Shown here piece by piece: positions 63,106 to 64,000 of a stretch of DNA of 64,000 bases. Each line of letters begins with the position of its first letter. Position 1 is the first letter of the stretch. A program made the position numbers and the translations under genes. Source of the DNA: Xiphophorus maculatus (taxonomy: Eukaryota > Chordata > Actinopteri > Cyprinodontiformes > Poeciliidae); contig NC_036460.1 of NCBI RefSeq assembly GCF_002775205.1, positions 3,850,056-3,914,055 of the forward strand. Reading direction: 5' to 3'. The notes beneath the pieces were generated by a model. That model was not told the origin of the DNA. It worked only from the letters and a program-made list of their open reading frames with translations, and ran no database searches.

Positions 63106-64000
63106 GTTCAGCCTCTGTGTGCTGGCGTGAGCATGCTGAGTGATGCTAATCTGGATTGAAGCTTCAGCAACATTATCAGCTTTGTTGCAACATAACCAGG
63201 TTTTTCAGGGTAAATCTAAACTTTAGATCTTCAACTGGAAAAAGTTGTTTATTTCAAAGAGCTGAAATATTTTAGGCCCATTTAACTCAAAACATTTATT
63301 ATTTAGAATATTAAACACTACCAGCCCCTTTATGTTGCTGCAGCAACATGCATTTATATCATAAAACAATGAATGAAGAGACATGAAAATCTAAAATATT
63401 AGCTGAACCTCTGAGGTTCTGATCCAAAATCTGAGCCCGGTTGGACCAAAGTTACCTGTTTGATAGTCGGGTCGGGCTTCTGTGGTGCATTTTTAATAAG
63501 CCAGCAGGTTTTTTGACATAGAAACCATAACTATTTGCTCCCTTGTACTAAATTCATTTCTACCTTCACAGTTTTTCTTAACACATATTTTTTTTGCCTG
63601 ATTATCATCTTGGGATAGTATCACAGTTTCCATCTGCGTTGGCTGACTCAATGTACTGAATGATGAAATATCCGTCACTAAGCAAAAAGTCACTGACTTC
63701 AAAATCCCCCAACAGATTAAACTAGAACTTCTGAGTTAAATTTTTATTCTTTTCTGTCATAATTAGCAGCAAAATCTATTAGTTGAGCTAATTTTTAGCT
63801 TAGCACTAAAGCTAAGTTAAACACAAAAGAAAATACATTTTTCTCCTTTTGGTGGATGTTTTTCCAATCAGTCAACCTGGAAAACTTCATTGCAGTCAGC
63901 TGACTTGCAGCATTAGGTGGGGGAGGGGCATTGATGCTCTGCAGAAGAAAAGCAACAGCACAAAGCAAAATATTTGCTTTTGAAGCTGATTTTTAAAAAT
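63106..64000. repeat. Third, partial copy of the duplicated unit (upper end only)
   Basis: Matches 31869-32769 and 60861 onward. It begins at GTTCAGCCTCTGTGTGCTGG, just past the SINE of units A and B, and runs off the window. It contains only the 5' flank of the receptor unit. No receptor exon lies between 61920 and 63105. Confidence 0.9.

Overview
This window is eukaryotic, almost certainly a teleost fish. It has spliced vertebrate-type genes (a SERTA-domain regulator, SRCR/Ig receptors), fish-type hAT MITEs, an L2-like LINE tail, a tRNA-derived SINE with an ATGG-type tail, I-clade LINEs, a Ty3/Gypsy element and a class-I-like endogenous retrovirus. No bacterial features (operons, Shine-Dalgarno sites, CRISPR) are present. 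The species cannot be fixed from the sequence alone.

Layout. 1-8.8 kb: quiet flank with a fold-back MITE, a degenerate minisatellite, a weak candidate terminal exon, and a SERTAD3-like gene on the minus strand (coding exon 4091-4813, intron about 2.4 kb, non-coding first exon and GC-rich promoter near 7.2-7.6 kb). 8804-15914: a complete, apparently very young Ty3/Gypsy element on the minus strand. Its two 583-bp LTRs look identical, gag and pol are open, and it has a TAAA target duplication, a tRNA-Leu(UAA)-type primer site and a textbook -1 frameshift signal. 17274-22471: a full-length I-clade LINE on the plus strand, inserted into an older LTR remnant, with an intact ORF2 and a one-base break in ORF1. 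23252-32925 and 50745-61919: two copies (A and B) of a roughly 9.7-kb segmental duplication. Each carries a nine-exon minus-strand receptor gene: signal peptide, short SRCR, (SRCR-a, SRCR-b) twice, Ig, transmembrane segment, short tail. 32926-50744: a transposon-rich wedge between the copies, with nested hAT fragments, a retroviral 3' LTR, a 5'-truncated LINE, a spliced-looking retrocopy, a decayed ERV with an antisense solo LTR in its leader, and a hAT-type repeat. 63106-64000: a third, partial copy of the far end of the duplicated unit.

The cellular genes are SERTAD3-like (transcriptional co-regulator) and the two SRCR/Ig receptors, which I judge to be innate-type cell-surface receptors. 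The receptor pair gives the most interesting biology. The SRCR-a exons and the introns are nearly identical within and between genes, while the SRCR-b exons differ by many mostly amino-acid-changing substitutions. Gene B has also swapped the GT donor after its Ig exon for GC, just before the transmembrane exon. The clearest new regulatory element is the gag-pol frameshift site of the Ty3 element. All gene models are by-eye predictions from splice consensus, phase and reading frame.
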